Assembly (NCBI GenBank): GCA_018713665.1
Contig: DVOI01000001.1
Span: 1-64,000, forward strand
DNA length: 64,000 nt
Direction of reading: 5' to 3'
DNA from: Ornithoclostridium faecigallinarum
GTDB taxonomy: Bacteria; Bacillota; Clostridia; Christensenellales; UBA3700
Shown: one piece after another, positions 56,400-64,000 of the stretch
Numbering within the stretch: the first letter of the stretch is position 1
How the letters are laid out: each line of letters begins with the position of its first letter
Made by a program: the position numbers and the translations under genes
The notes under the pieces: generated by a model
The model's input: only the letters and a program-made list of their open reading frames with translations
Database searches by the model: none
Told to the model about the DNA's origin: nothing

Positions 56400-57908
56400 A
56401 TGATACTCTATTCTTTCAAAAATTTGGAACAATTGACAAGGGCGACTTCAAACAACGCCTACGTCTCGGCTGTGCCTCGGCTCGACTTCAAGCCGACCGA
56501 CGGCAACCGCGCCGCAGTCCGCTTCCGCGGTTTGCGCAACGCGACAATCGACGGCGCGGGCGCGACGCTGAGTCTCGACGGCAGAGGCTACTATTTCGTC
56601 CTCGAGGGGTGCGAGCGCGTGCTGCTCACCAATTTCACCCTTGAGACCGCTCATCCCGAATATCTCGAGTTCACGGTGACAAACACCGCTTTCGGCGCAA
56701 GCGCCGACGTGCGCTTCGGCGGCGAATATGAGGTAGCGGAAGGCTCCCCTCTGTCCGTAAAGAGCGGCGAGCAAAATCTGCTTGCGTCGATGACAAATCC
56801 GGCGGTATATTGCCGCGACCTGAATGCCGACAAGATACGCCGCGAAAGTTCCGACCCTCTCGCCAAGCTCAAGGGCGCGTCAAAGATTGCGCCGTCCGCC
56901 GGAGGGACGCTCGCCAAATTGTCGTTTTCGGGGCTTACCGCACCCGTCAAAAAGGATTGCGTCTACATTCGCTTCGACGCGGACAAGACCTGCCCCGGCA
57001 TCTTGCTGATCAATTGCAAGGACATCACCGTTCGCAACGTCACGATACGCTATTGCCACGGCAGCGCAATCAAGGCGGATATGTGCGAAAACGTCACCAT
57101 ACAGGACGTCACTTTGCGCGCGCAGAGCGGACGCAGCGTCGCGACTTTGGGTAGCGCGTTCGAGGCGGTCGAGTGCAACGGCTCGCTCTATATCTCCGAC
57201 TGTCTGCTCGCCGCGACTCTCGCCGACACGGTGTCGGTCAAGGGCGCGCTCTATGACGTCGCTTCCGCTTCGGGCAATTCTTTGACATTGCGCTCTTCCG
57301 ACGCGACCGCTCTGTCGCCGTTCGAAAAGGGCGACAAGGCGATACTGACCGACAGCGCTCTCGCCCCCGTCGCGACGCTGATGGTGACCGGCTACGATCG
57401 CGACAGCCGCACCGTCTCCTTTGAGGAAACCCTGCCGCAAAACGCGTCGTCGCTGCGCGTCGAAAACGCAAGTCTGCACACCGCGGACGTCTTCTTCCGC
57501 CGCGCGACATTGCTCGGCTCGCCCGACAACGGGCTTGCCTTCTCAACCTCGGGCTTTGTCCGCGCCGACTATTGCTCGTTCAAGAACATCGTCGGCAAAG
57601 CCGTCGTCTGCATGAGCGGACGCAACGGCAACGCCGGGCTTCCCAAGCGCGTCGAGATTGAGGCGAACAGGTTCGAACAATGCCTCGACACCGCAGTCGA
57701 GCTGCTTCCCTCCTGCTCGGGCAAAGCGGCGCTCGGCAGTGTGGACATCTATGGCAACACTTGGATGGAGTGCGGCCGCTCGGCAATCGCCGCCGCGCGC
57801 TGCGAATCGATCTCCGTCAAACGCAACGTCGGCGACACGGACAAGTATCAGACCAAGATCTCGCAATGCCCCAAGGTCGACAGCGACGGCGTGGATTATA
57901 TGTATTGA
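56400..57908 (+). CDS. Right-handed parallel beta-helix protein without signal peptide
   Basis: A 502-residue protein built of beta-helix turns: NATIDGAGATLSLDGRGYYF, CERVLLTNFTLETAHP, LINCKDITVRNVTIRYCHG, CENVTIQDVTLRAQSG, NGLAFSTSGFVRADYCSFKN, and RVEIEANRFEQCLDTAVEL. The opening (IDGAGATL... then VLEGCERVLLTNFTLE) resembles GH110-type alpha-galactosidases and pectin-active beta-helices, but I cannot place catalytic residues. There is no signal peptide, so it would act inside the cell, which is unusual for this fold. Expressed alone from a leaderless promoter, with a terminator at 57930. Confidence 0.82.
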   Translation: MILYSFKNLEQLTRATSNNAYVSAVPRLDFKPTDGNRAAVRFRGLRNATIDGAGATLSLDGRGYYFVLEGCERVLLTNFTLETAHPEYLEFTVTNTAFGASADVRFGGEYEVAEGSPLSVKSGEQNLLASMTNPAVYCRDLNADKIRRESSDPLAKLKGASKIAPSAGGTLAKLSFSGLTAPVKKDCVYIRFDADKTCPGILLINCKDITVRNVTIRYCHGSAIKADMCENVTIQDVTLRAQSGRSVATLGSAFEAVECNGSLYISDCLLAATLADTVSVKGALYDVASASGNSLTLRSSDATALSPFEKGDKAILTDSALAPVATLMVTGYDRDSRTVSFEETLPQNASSLRVENASLHTADVFFRRATLLGSPDNGLAFSTSGFVRADYCSFKNIVGKAVVCMSGRNGNAGLPKRVEIEANRFEQCLDTAVELLPSCSGKAALGSVDIYGNTWMECGRSAIAAARCESISVKRNVGDTDKYQTKISQCPKVDSDGVDYMY

Positions 57909-57929
57909 TTGACGAAAATTTGCAAATAT

Positions 57930-57957
57930 GCCGCCGCGCTTTTGCGCGGCGGCTTTT
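57930..57957 (+). terminator. Terminator of the beta-helix gene
   Basis: 10-bp stem GCCGCCGCGC / GCGCGGCGGC, TTTT loop, then TTTTG. Confidence 0.85.
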
Positions 57958-57965
57958 GTACAGAC

Positions 57966-58002
57966 AAAAAACCGCCCCCGAAGCATTACGTTTCGGAGGC
58001 GG
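57966..58002 (-). terminator. Terminator of the cdaA-DUF1015-aspartokinase operon
   Basis: Minus strand CCGCCTCCGAA / TTCGGGGGCGG (one mismatch), 9-nt loop, six T; 15 bp past the stop. Confidence 0.82.
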
Positions 58003-58017
58003 CGCGGTGACTTTTGT

Positions 58018-59334
58018 TCAGACGAATGCGTGATAGATCGCGTTGATCGCCCTCTCGTAGTCCTGCGTCGCGACCGCAACGATGATGTTGAGCTCGCTCG
58101 AGCCCTGATCGATCATACGAATGTTGATCTTTTCGGCGGCGAGCGCGGCGCAAAGTTTTGCCGCGGATCCCGGCTTGAACGAAATGCCGTGTCCGACCGT
58201 CGAAATCAGCGAAATGCCCGACTTGATGTCGATCGTGTCCGGTTTGACGATGTTGCGGATGCGTTCGAGCACCACGTCCTCTTTGCCTGCAAGTTCGCTG
58301 TCCGCGACGACGACGCTGAGCGTGCCGATGCCGCTGGGCATATGTTCGAACAGCACGTTGTAGTATTCGAGCACGCTGAGCACGCGGCGCGCAAAACCGA
58401 GTTCGGAGTTCATCAACTCCTTTTCGATGAAGATGATGCTGTATCCCTTCTTGCCTGCAACGCCGGTGATGTAGGAATCCTGCTTGTCGTTGTCCTCGAC
58501 CTCGGCAACGATCATCGTGCCGGGAGCGGTCGGGTTGAAGGTGTTGCGGATGTTGATGGGGATGTTCTTCTCTCTGACGGGGAAGATTGCCTCGGGGTGC
58601 AGCACGTTTGCGCCCATATAGGCAAGCTCGCGCAGCTCCTTGTACGAGATCTTGTCGATGATGCGCGGGCTTTCCACGATGCGCGGATCGGCGGACATAA
58701 AGCCGTCGACGTCCGTCCAATTCTCATATACCGACGCGTCTACTGCGCGCGCGACGATGGAACCGGTGATGTCCGAACCGCCCCTGCTGAACGTGTGTAT
58801 GCTGCCCGACGCGTCCGCGCCGTAAAAGCCGGGAATGACCGCCTTGGGCGTACGCGAAAGGCGCTTCGCCGCCCTCTCGTTGGTCTCTTCGGGTTTGAAC
58901 ACGCCGTTGTCGTCAAAGACGACGATCTCGGAGGCGTCGACAAACTCGCAGCCGAGCTTTTTGGCAAGCACGATCGCGCTGAGATATTCGCCTCTGCTTG
59001 CGCAATAGTCGACCGAGTATGCCGCGGTCATCTTCTTTTCGACCTCGTCGAGAATGGGCTCGATGTCGAAATCAAGACCGAGGTCCTTGACAATCTCGAC
59101 ATATCTTTGCCTGATTTTCGCGAACGTGGCGGTGCACTCGCCGTTGATCTCGAGGTCGTGATAGCATGCGTAAAGCATATCCGTGACCTTGGTGTCGCCC
59201 GAGAATCTCTTGCCCGGAGCGGACACGACCACATAGTTGCGTTCGGGATTGGATGCGACGATCTTGGCGACCTTTTCGATCGCCGCCGCGTCCGCCATCG
59301 ACGTTCCGCCGAACTTGACTACCTTTTGTGCCAT
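58018..59334 (-). CDS. lysC: Aspartate kinase
   Basis: Phosphorylates aspartate, opening the lysine, threonine and methionine pathways. The 438 residues comprise the kinase domain (VVKFGGTSMAD, SAPGKRFSGD, FSRGGSDITGSIVA, VDGFMSADPRIV) and two C-terminal ACT domains (SIIFIEKELMNSE, then LISTVGHGISFKPGSAAKL and INIRMIDQGSSELNIIVAV), which bind feedback amino acids. Which of lysine or threonine inhibits it is not evident. It ends an operon with DUF1015 (28-bp gap) and cdaA. No lysine riboswitch was seen upstream. Confidence 0.95.
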   Translation of the reverse strand: MAQKVVKFGGTSMADAAAIEKVAKIVASNPERNYVVVSAPGKRFSGDTKVTDMLYACYHDLEINGECTATFAKIRQRYVEIVKDLGLDFDIEPILDEVEKKMTAAYSVDYCASRGEYLSAIVLAKKLGCEFVDASEIVVFDDNGVFKPEETNERAAKRLSRTPKAVIPGFYGADASGSIHTFSRGGSDITGSIVARAVDASVYENWTDVDGFMSADPRIVESPRIIDKISYKELRELAYMGANVLHPEAIFPVREKNIPINIRNTFNPTAPGTMIVAEVEDNDKQDSYITGVAGKKGYSIIFIEKELMNSELGFARRVLSVLEYYNVLFEHMPSGIGTLSVVVADSELAGKEDVVLERIRNIVKPDTIDIKSGISLISTVGHGISFKPGSAAKLCAALAAEKINIRMIDQGSSELNIIVAVATQDYERAINAIYHAFV

Positions 59335-59362
59335 TTTTCTCTCCTAAAATTTATTGTAAGGC

Positions 59363-60544
59363 TCACTTAATCTTGCGCGCCTCGCAGTAATATCTCTTGT
59401 CTTCCGCGTTGCCCATGCTGAACGACTTGCGCGGCAACACCCCGCGCCTGACCGTATAATCGAACAGTCCGGCCTTCGCTATGCACGGCATCAAAATCGC
59501 AAGGGCGCCCTCGCGCTCTGCCGCCTCGAGCACGCTCGCGTCGCCGTGGACGTAGTCTATGACGATGGGCGTCGTCTTGGCGTACTCGTCGAGCGCGTTT
59601 TGGATGTCGGCAATCGCGTCCGCGCTGTTTTCTGGCACGGACAGCTCAGTCTCCTTGCCGCCGTACACCGCCTTGGCTCTCGCCGAACCGCACAGCTTGT
59701 CCGCAAGATAGACGACCAGCTCTTCTCCGCCGCCCTTGACGAGCCTGTGTATCGGCTCGAAATCGAGCGACGGATCGGCGATGTCGACGATCTCGCACAT
59801 CGCATACCTCGCCGGGCAGCTCGCCCACTCGCTTTGGGGAATTGTCTCTTTGACCTGCGCCCACACCAGCTTCGCCGCCGCCAACGAATGGTTGCCGTCC
59901 CCGACGACAAATGCGAGGCTTTGATGCGCTTTGAGCGCCGCCGCCTCGATCGCGGCGAGTTCGGACTCGTCGTCGATCAGCCTTCCCGTCAAGTGTCCGC
60001 CGTTCATGTTCAGTTCGAAGTCATAGACCTCTTCGCCCTCTTTGAGTAGCGCCTCCAAAAGCGGGCGCACGTTCTCGGCAAGCAGCATGATGTGAGACGC
60101 CTCGAGCAGCGCCTTTTCGCGCAACTTCACCCTTGCCGGCAATCTCTCTTCGACCGTCTTTTCGGTCGCCTTTATGCGCGCGTTGTTGCGCGGAGTGTAT
60201 TCGTATTCTTCAAGATCGACGACCGCGACCGCTCCGAGACGGTGCCTGCCGTCGTTCTGTCTGCGGTCGACGACGACAAAGCCCCTCTTCTCCTCAAGCG
60301 TGCCGTCCGCACAATAGCGCTCCATCGCCGCATAGATATCCGCCGCGCGCCTTTCGCCGTCCCCGTCGCCGAGATAGACCTCGGGAAGAATGAGCCTGAG
60401 CGTGCTCGGCGCGTCGCCGACATATGCGTTCAACTTGTCCCAATACGCCCTGTCCGACGTGAATTGGTCGCAGGCGATCACCGCCCATTTGGACATATCG
60501 ACGCCCTTGCGCGGCAACAAAAATTCCGCCGTCGAAAGTATCAT
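59363..60544 (-). CDS. DUF1015 family protein
   Basis: A 393-residue protein of unknown function, full length for the family. Landmarks: WAVIACDQFTSDRAYWDKL, APSTLRLILPEVYL, FVVVDRRQNDGRHRLG, FVVGDGNHSLAAAKLVW and RYAMCEIVDIADPSLDFEPI; the GDGNHS loop with EPIHR recalls a kinase-like nucleotide site (the family resembles SerK/ADP-serine kinase relatives). Its ATG overlaps the cdaA stop (ATGA), so it is translated together with the c-di-AMP synthase. Function not known. Confidence 0.88.
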   Translation of the reverse strand: MILSTAEFLLPRKGVDMSKWAVIACDQFTSDRAYWDKLNAYVGDAPSTLRLILPEVYLGDGDGERRAADIYAAMERYCADGTLEEKRGFVVVDRRQNDGRHRLGAVAVVDLEEYEYTPRNNARIKATEKTVEERLPARVKLREKALLEASHIMLLAENVRPLLEALLKEGEEVYDFELNMNGGHLTGRLIDDESELAAIEAAALKAHQSLAFVVGDGNHSLAAAKLVWAQVKETIPQSEWASCPARYAMCEIVDIADPSLDFEPIHRLVKGGGEELVVYLADKLCGSARAKAVYGGKETELSVPENSADAIADIQNALDEYAKTTPIVIDYVHGDASVLEAAEREGALAILMPCIAKAGLFDYTVRRGVLPRKSFSMGNAEDKRYYCEARKIK

Positions 60545-61425
60545 AAAAACTTCTTTTTCTCCTTTTTGTCGATTCGCGGCACCGCGGTCACGCCGTATGC
60601 CTGCTTGATCTGTTCAAACAGCTTGTCGGGGGTCATATATCTCTTGATCTTGCCGCGGTCGACGGTGCTGATGATGCCCGTCTCCTCGCTGACGACGATT
60701 GCAAGCACGTCGCTCTCTTCGGTGATACCGATTGCCGCGCGATGGCGCGTACCCAACTCTTTGGCAATGTCCACCTCTTGCGACAGCGGCAAAAAGCATC
60801 CTGCCGACAGCACCCTCTCGCCCTTGATGACGACCGCGCCGTCATGCAGCGGCCCCTTGGTGCTGAAGATGCTCTCCAAGAGCCCCGACGTGACCACCGC
60901 CTCCAACCTTGTGCCGGTGTCCAAAATGTGCGACGGCACTTCCGTGCGCACGATGATAATCAATGCGCCGACGTCGTTCTTTGCCATGTTTTGGCAAGCC
61001 TTGACAATCTGCGTCGCGCTGTTGGTGAGGTCCTCGTCCGAGGTTTCGTATTCGTAATGTCCGCTCTTTTCGCTTGTGCGAGAGATTTTGCTGAAGATGA
61101 CCTTGAGGTCGGATTGATAGACGACCGCGAACGCCGCGATCAGGAAGATCGCGCCGAAGTCCATAACCCGCTTCGTGATGAACATGAACCCGATGCCGCT
61201 CTCGCCCAGCCACTTCTCCGCATAGACGCCGGCAAACGTTACGAGAATGTACAGCAGGATGTATGTGACGGTGAAGATCGCCAGCTTGATGCTGTTGCGC
61301 TTTTTGAAGAAGACGAAAATGAGCGCGAACACAGCGCACAACACCACCAAATCGATGATGCTGTACCAGCCGATATGCTCGACGTACTCCGTCATATCCA
61401 CACTTGTCAAACCATATATGTTCAC
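60541..61425 (-). CDS. cdaA: Diadenylate cyclase (c-di-AMP synthase)
   Basis: Makes cyclic di-AMP from two ATP; controls potassium and osmotic balance in Bacillota. The 294 residues show three N-terminal membrane helices (to about 105) and the DAC domain: GALIIIVRTEV, GPLHDGAVVI (DGA motif), GTRHRAAIGITE (RHR motif) and VVSEETGIIS. The start is GTG at 61425, with AGAGGT 6 nt upstream. Usually cdaA is followed by cdaR and glmM; here DUF1015 and aspartokinase follow instead. Confidence 0.94.
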   Translation of the reverse strand: MNIYGLTSVDMTEYVEHIGWYSIIDLVVLCAVFALIFVFFKKRNSIKLAIFTVTYILLYILVTFAGVYAEKWLGESGIGFMFITKRVMDFGAIFLIAAFAVVYQSDLKVIFSKISRTSEKSGHYEYETSDEDLTNSATQIVKACQNMAKNDVGALIIIVRTEVPSHILDTGTRLEAVVTSGLLESIFSTKGPLHDGAVVIKGERVLSAGCFLPLSQEVDIAKELGTRHRAAIGITEESDVLAIVVSEETGIISTVDRGKIKRYMTPDKLFEQIKQAYGVTAVPRIDKKEKKKFL

Positions 61426-61607
61426 GCGCGTACCTCTTGTCGATATATTGTATTACATTTTTTGCTAAAAATAAAGCGTTTTTACGCCCAAAACGCAATT
61501 TTTTACCGCCTAATGCGCGCAATGCGCGCGTTTTATGCCCTCTTTGGCCGCCTTGCGCCGCGTTTTCGCGCCCGTTTTTCACTCGTGCTTTTCACCCCGT
61601 TTCAGTA
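61426..61607. other. Gap between cdaA and glpK without a gene
   Basis: AT-rich next to cdaA, with a possible -10 TACAAT near 61457 but no convincing -35 box. No gene, known riboswitch or repeat recognised; the glpK terminator and a dispersed motif follow. Confidence 0.4.
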
Positions 61608-61644
61608 AAAGACGGAGAGCGACGACGCGTCGCTCTCCGTCTTT
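61608..61644 (-). terminator. Long perfect hairpin downstream of glpK
   Basis: 17-bp perfect stem AAAGACGGAGAGCGACG / CGTCGCTCTCCGTCTTT with a 3-nt loop; TTTT follows on the minus strand. Confidence 0.75.
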
Positions 61645-61701
61645 GTCGGTGTTATTATTGGCTTTTCCCTGCTCGCACGCCGCGCTTAAAATCGCGTTTT
61701 A

Positions 61702-61720
61702 CGCACACGGGCACGAAATT
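61702..61720 (+). repeat. Dispersed ACACGGGCACGAAAA-type motif
   Basis: CGCACACGGGCACGAAATT, overlapping the last bases of glpK on the opposite strand. Matches the copy at 45226 over 16 bases. Confidence 0.48.
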
Positions 61721-63200
61721 ATCTGTATCTCGCCCTGCCTATGCTCTGCGCCCAGCCGACCAAAAGTTCCTTGCGGCGCTTCGCCGGCATGGACGGCGTG
61801 AATGTGCGGTCTATCGTCCGCGCCTTTTTGAGCGCGTCGGCGTCCGTCCATACCCCTGCGGTGAGTCCGGCAAGATACGCCGCGCCGAGCGCGGTGCTCT
61901 CGGTGACCGCCGGCCGCTCGACCTTGCAGCCGAGCACGTCCGCCTGAAACTGCATCAGGAAGTTGTTGGCGCACGCTCCGCCGTCGACCGCGAGGCATTT
62001 GATGTCATATCCGGCGTCGCTCTCCATCGCGTGCATGACATCGACCACCTGATAGGCGATCGATTCGAGCGCCGCTCTGACAAAGTGCTCCCTGCCCGTG
62101 CCGCGCGTAATGCCGCAGACGATGCCGCGCGCGTGCGCGTCCCAATGCGGCGCACCGAGCCCGGTGAACGCCGGGACGATATAGACTCCGCCCGTGTCGG
62201 GGACGCTGAGCGCGATCTGCTCGGTCTCTGCGGACGTGTCGATCATCTTGAGCTCGTCGCGAAGCCATTGTATCACCGCTCCGCCTACAAACACGCTGCC
62301 CTCGAGAACATATTGCGGCTTTTGCCCGTCGCCGACTGCGGCGAGCGTCGTGATCAAGCCGCGCTTTGAGCGCATGCGCTCGGTGCCGGTATTCATCAAT
62401 GTAAAGCAGCCCGTACCGTAGGTATTTTTGATGTCGCCCTTTTCGGTGCAAAGCTGCCCGAACAGCGCCGCCTGCTGATCGCCTGCGACCGCCGAGATCG
62501 CAATCTTCGCGCCGACCTCGCTTTCGTCCGTGTACCCGAAAAGATGCCCCGACGCGCACACTTTCGGCAGCATGCTTTGCGGCACGCCGAACAACTCGCA
62601 CAGCTCGTCGTCCCAGCGCAGCGCGCCTATGTCGAACAGCATCGTGCGGCTGGCGTTGGTATAGTCCGTCGCGTGAATGCTTCCGCCCGACAGCCTCCAC
62701 ATCAGGTAGGTGTCGACGGTGCCGAACAGCAATTCGCCGCGCTCCGCCCTCTCTCTTGCGCCCTTGACGCCGTCCAAGATCCACTTGATCTTGGTCGCGC
62801 TGAAATAGGGATCGACGGGAAGCCCCGTCTTGTCATAGACGATCGCGTCCACGCCCGTCTCTTTGAGTGAGTCGCAATAGTCGGCGGTGCGGCGGCATTG
62901 CCATACGATGGCATTATAGACGGCTTTGCCCGTCTTTCGATCCCATACGATCGTCGTCTCGCGCTGATTGGTTATCCCTATCGCGGCGACCGCTTCCGCT
63001 CCGACGGCTGCCAAGACTTCTTTGAGCGAATCGAGACAGGTGCGGTAGATGTCCTCGGGGTCATGTTCGACCCACCCCGCCTCGGGATAGATCTGCGGAA
63101 ACTCGCGCTGCGCCTTGGCAACTATGTTTCCGCCCTCGTCGAACGCTATCGCGCGGCTGCTGGTCGTCCCCTGATCGATCGCTATCACATACCTTTTCAT
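61719..63200 (-). CDS. glpK: Glycerol kinase
   Basis: Phosphorylates glycerol to glycerol-3-phosphate. Full length at 493 residues. Landmarks: IDQGTTSSRAIAFD, AAIGITNQRETTIVWDR, VYNAIVWQCRRTADYC, TNASRTMLFDI, AVAGDQQAALFGQLC, KNTYGTGCFTLMNTG, and FTGLGAPHWDAHARG. It overlaps the DUF1667 gene by 4 bp and follows the flavoprotein gene, the usual anaerobic glycerol/G3P set in Clostridia. A His kinase-type activation site (the PTS-phosphorylated His of Bacillota GlpK) was not assigned. Confidence 0.96.
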   Translation of the reverse strand: MKRYVIAIDQGTTSSRAIAFDEGGNIVAKAQREFPQIYPEAGWVEHDPEDIYRTCLDSLKEVLAAVGAEAVAAIGITNQRETTIVWDRKTGKAVYNAIVWQCRRTADYCDSLKETGVDAIVYDKTGLPVDPYFSATKIKWILDGVKGARERAERGELLFGTVDTYLMWRLSGGSIHATDYTNASRTMLFDIGALRWDDELCELFGVPQSMLPKVCASGHLFGYTDESEVGAKIAISAVAGDQQAALFGQLCTEKGDIKNTYGTGCFTLMNTGTERMRSKRGLITTLAAVGDGQKPQYVLEGSVFVGGAVIQWLRDELKMIDTSAETEQIALSVPDTGGVYIVPAFTGLGAPHWDAHARGIVCGITRGTGREHFVRAALESIAYQVVDVMHAMESDAGYDIKCLAVDGGACANNFLMQFQADVLGCKVERPAVTESTALGAAYLAGLTAGVWTDADALKKARTIDRTFTPSMPAKRRKELLVGWAQSIGRARYR

Positions 63201-63556
63201 ACGCTCTTCCTCACCGCCTTAGTGGCGACAAAATCGACACCGGTGCCCAAAATATCTTTGACGACGACATCCCCTTCGCCGATCGGCGCGTCGATTGTCT
63301 TGCCCTTGAGCAACGCGAGAGCGTCAAAGATTATGCTCTTGGGAATAACGTTGTTCGTCTTGACGCTGACCATCGCGATCTCGCCGCCATTCACCCTCAC
63401 CACCGAGGTGACGACGCGCTTGGGGCACACCGCCTCTTCCGCGCCGTACTTTGCGCCGCGCGGACAGGTGTTGCCCTCGACCCTAATCGGATTCTCTTCG
63501 TCATATACTTTGAGTCTGCATCCCATCGGGCAGCAAATGCAAATCATCTCCTTCAT
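63197..63556 (-). CDS. DUF1667 protein (Cys-rich partner of the G3P flavoprotein)
   Basis: A 119-residue protein with an N-terminal Cys cluster: MICICCPMGCRLKV and NTCPRGAKYG, plus a further Cys in EEAVCPKRVV. This looks like an iron-sulfur or zinc site. The second half (DFVATKAVRKSV end) matches DUF1667. The gene is nearly always next to glpK and the two-Rossmann flavoprotein in anaerobes, probably as a subunit for electron transfer in glycerol-3-phosphate oxidation. Overlaps glpK by 4 bp. Confidence 0.9.
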   Translation of the reverse strand: MKEMICICCPMGCRLKVYDEENPIRVEGNTCPRGAKYGAEEAVCPKRVVTSVVRVNGGEIAMVSVKTNNVIPKSIIFDALALLKGKTIDAPIGEGDVVVKDILGTGVDFVATKAVRKSV

Positions 63557-63557
63557 C

Positions 63558-64000
63558 TCACACCTCCGTCAAGCGGATGACCGCCTCTTTCGCTCCGCGC
63601 AGGACGTCCGCCTGCGCGGCGTTCAAATTCAACGTCTCCATTTCGCCGGGCGTGACAATCTGTTTACGCTTTGTGGCGACCTCTTTGCCGTCGCAGAACA
63701 GCGCTATCTTCACGTTTTTGGCGACTTTGCCCACGCGCATCTTGAAGCCGAGCGCTCCGTCGGCTCCGCGCCGCACCCTCTGCGGCACCGCATAGCGCAC
63801 TCCGCCGTCCGCGCCGACGTCGACATATTCGGACGCGCCCGCGCCTTCGGCGATATATTTCGCCGCGCAAGCGCCGGCCTTTTCGCTCTCCTCGCTGACG
63901 AAGTCGACGAGGTCGTGGACGTGCAGCACGTTGCCGCAAGCGAACACGCCTTCTTGCGAAGTCATCAGCGTGTCGTCGACGACCGCGCCCGACGTAATCG
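63558..64000 (-). CDS. FAD-dependent oxidoreductase of the glycerol-3-phosphate system (N-terminus beyond window)
   Basis: About 147 C-terminal residues are visible; the reading frame runs open to the window edge. The recognisable part is GVFACGNVLHVHDLVDFVSE, the second-dinucleotide-site end of NAD(P)/FAD oxidoreductases, in which HVHDLVD is typical of the group next to glpK and DUF1667. A C-terminal beta domain follows (MRVGKVAKNVKIALFCDGKE). It starts the operon with DUF1667, 1 bp before that gene's ATG. It likely works with the GlpA-type dehydrogenase expected farther upstream, outside the window. Confidence 0.85.
   Translation of the reverse strand, partial: ITSGAVVDDTLMTSQEGVFACGNVLHVHDLVDFVSEESEKAGACAAKYIAEGAGASEYVDVGADGGVRYAVPQRVRRGADGALGFKMRVGKVAKNVKIALFCDGKEVATKRKQIVTPGEMETLNLNAAQADVLRGAKEAVIRLTEV

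Noticed and set aside
59335..59362. Lysine riboswitch before aspartokinase
   Set aside because: Only 28 bp separate it from DUF1015, far too short for an L-box, and the gene is inside an operon.
60541..61425. A DisA-type DNA-scanning cyclase
   Set aside because: Three N-terminal membrane helices and no C-terminal helix-hairpin-helix domain identify it as CdaA.

Overview
The window is a dense bacterial chromosome segment, GC-rich by eye, with short intergenic gaps, overlapping genes and sigma-A-type promoters (TTGACA or TTGCNN, 16-18 bp, TATAAT). It looks like an anaerobic, Gram-positive, Clostridia-like member of the Bacillota. Pointers are WhiA, a TRAP (MtrB) homologue, Veg, a YwlE-type phosphatase beside a YwlC-type TsaC and RpiB (the Bacillus ywl order), CdaA, DUF4250, ECF transport, lipobox-bearing lipoproteins and a degenerate CIRCE element. 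I saw no rRNA, tRNA, CRISPR array, transposase or prophage genes. Species cannot be fixed from this sequence; a gut Clostridium relative of the Christensenellales kind is a guess.

Layout. 1-3150: a partial MarR regulator, Hsp20 and the tsaC-ywlE-rpiB operon. 3381-9530: a membrane-anchored Pro/Gln-repeat protein with YegP-like modules, an MFS transporter, DUF4250, and a polar amino-acid ABC transporter whose ATPase carries a long coiled-coil insertion. 9546-12220: a DUF2779 nuclease-like protein, an inositol-phosphatase family protein and a small basic protein. 12509-16161: a hexosaminidase - NagA - esterase operon. 16275-24303: PHP - whiA - dnaE - TRAP - pfkA - PPi-type PFK. 24406-28808: flippase - MazG - Dus - MurB. 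29041-33979: a 36-residue Cys-containing peptide, an alpha-galactosidase with an inserted domain, enolase, an amidase and a diiron ferritin-like protein. 34030-40625: a six-gene overlapping operon (YgbA-like, two exporter-fold ABC subunits, ECF S, T and A) behind twin palindromic operators. 40822-46600: a phosphodiesterase-like lipoprotein, a beta-rich lipoprotein, Ung, a PHP phosphatase and an RsmF-like methylase. 46659-51083: CapD-like dehydratase, GalE and a sugar kinase. 51326-57908: a beta-helix lipoprotein, Veg, a DEAD-box helicase, an SDR, a two-domain acyltransferase and a beta-helix protein. 58018-61425: aspartokinase, DUF1015 and the diadenylate cyclase CdaA. 61719-64000: glycerol kinase, DUF1667 and a flavoprotein of the anaerobic glycerol-3-phosphate system.

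Together the genes describe a saccharolytic anaerobe. It scavenges N-acetylhexosamines and alpha-galactosides, runs glycolysis with both ATP- and apparently PPi-linked phosphofructokinases plus enolase, takes up glycerol, and makes a decorated envelope.

The most unusual points are: the ABC ATPase with a roughly 150-residue helical insertion; a TRAP homologue with its tryptophan pocket kept but two RNA-contact residues changed; the IrtAB-like plus ECF operon with twin GTTAG-N6-CTAAC sites; at least six promoters whose -10 box lies exactly 6 nt before the start codon, implying leaderless mRNAs; and a short dispersed motif (core ACACGGGCACGAAAA) enriched between genes.
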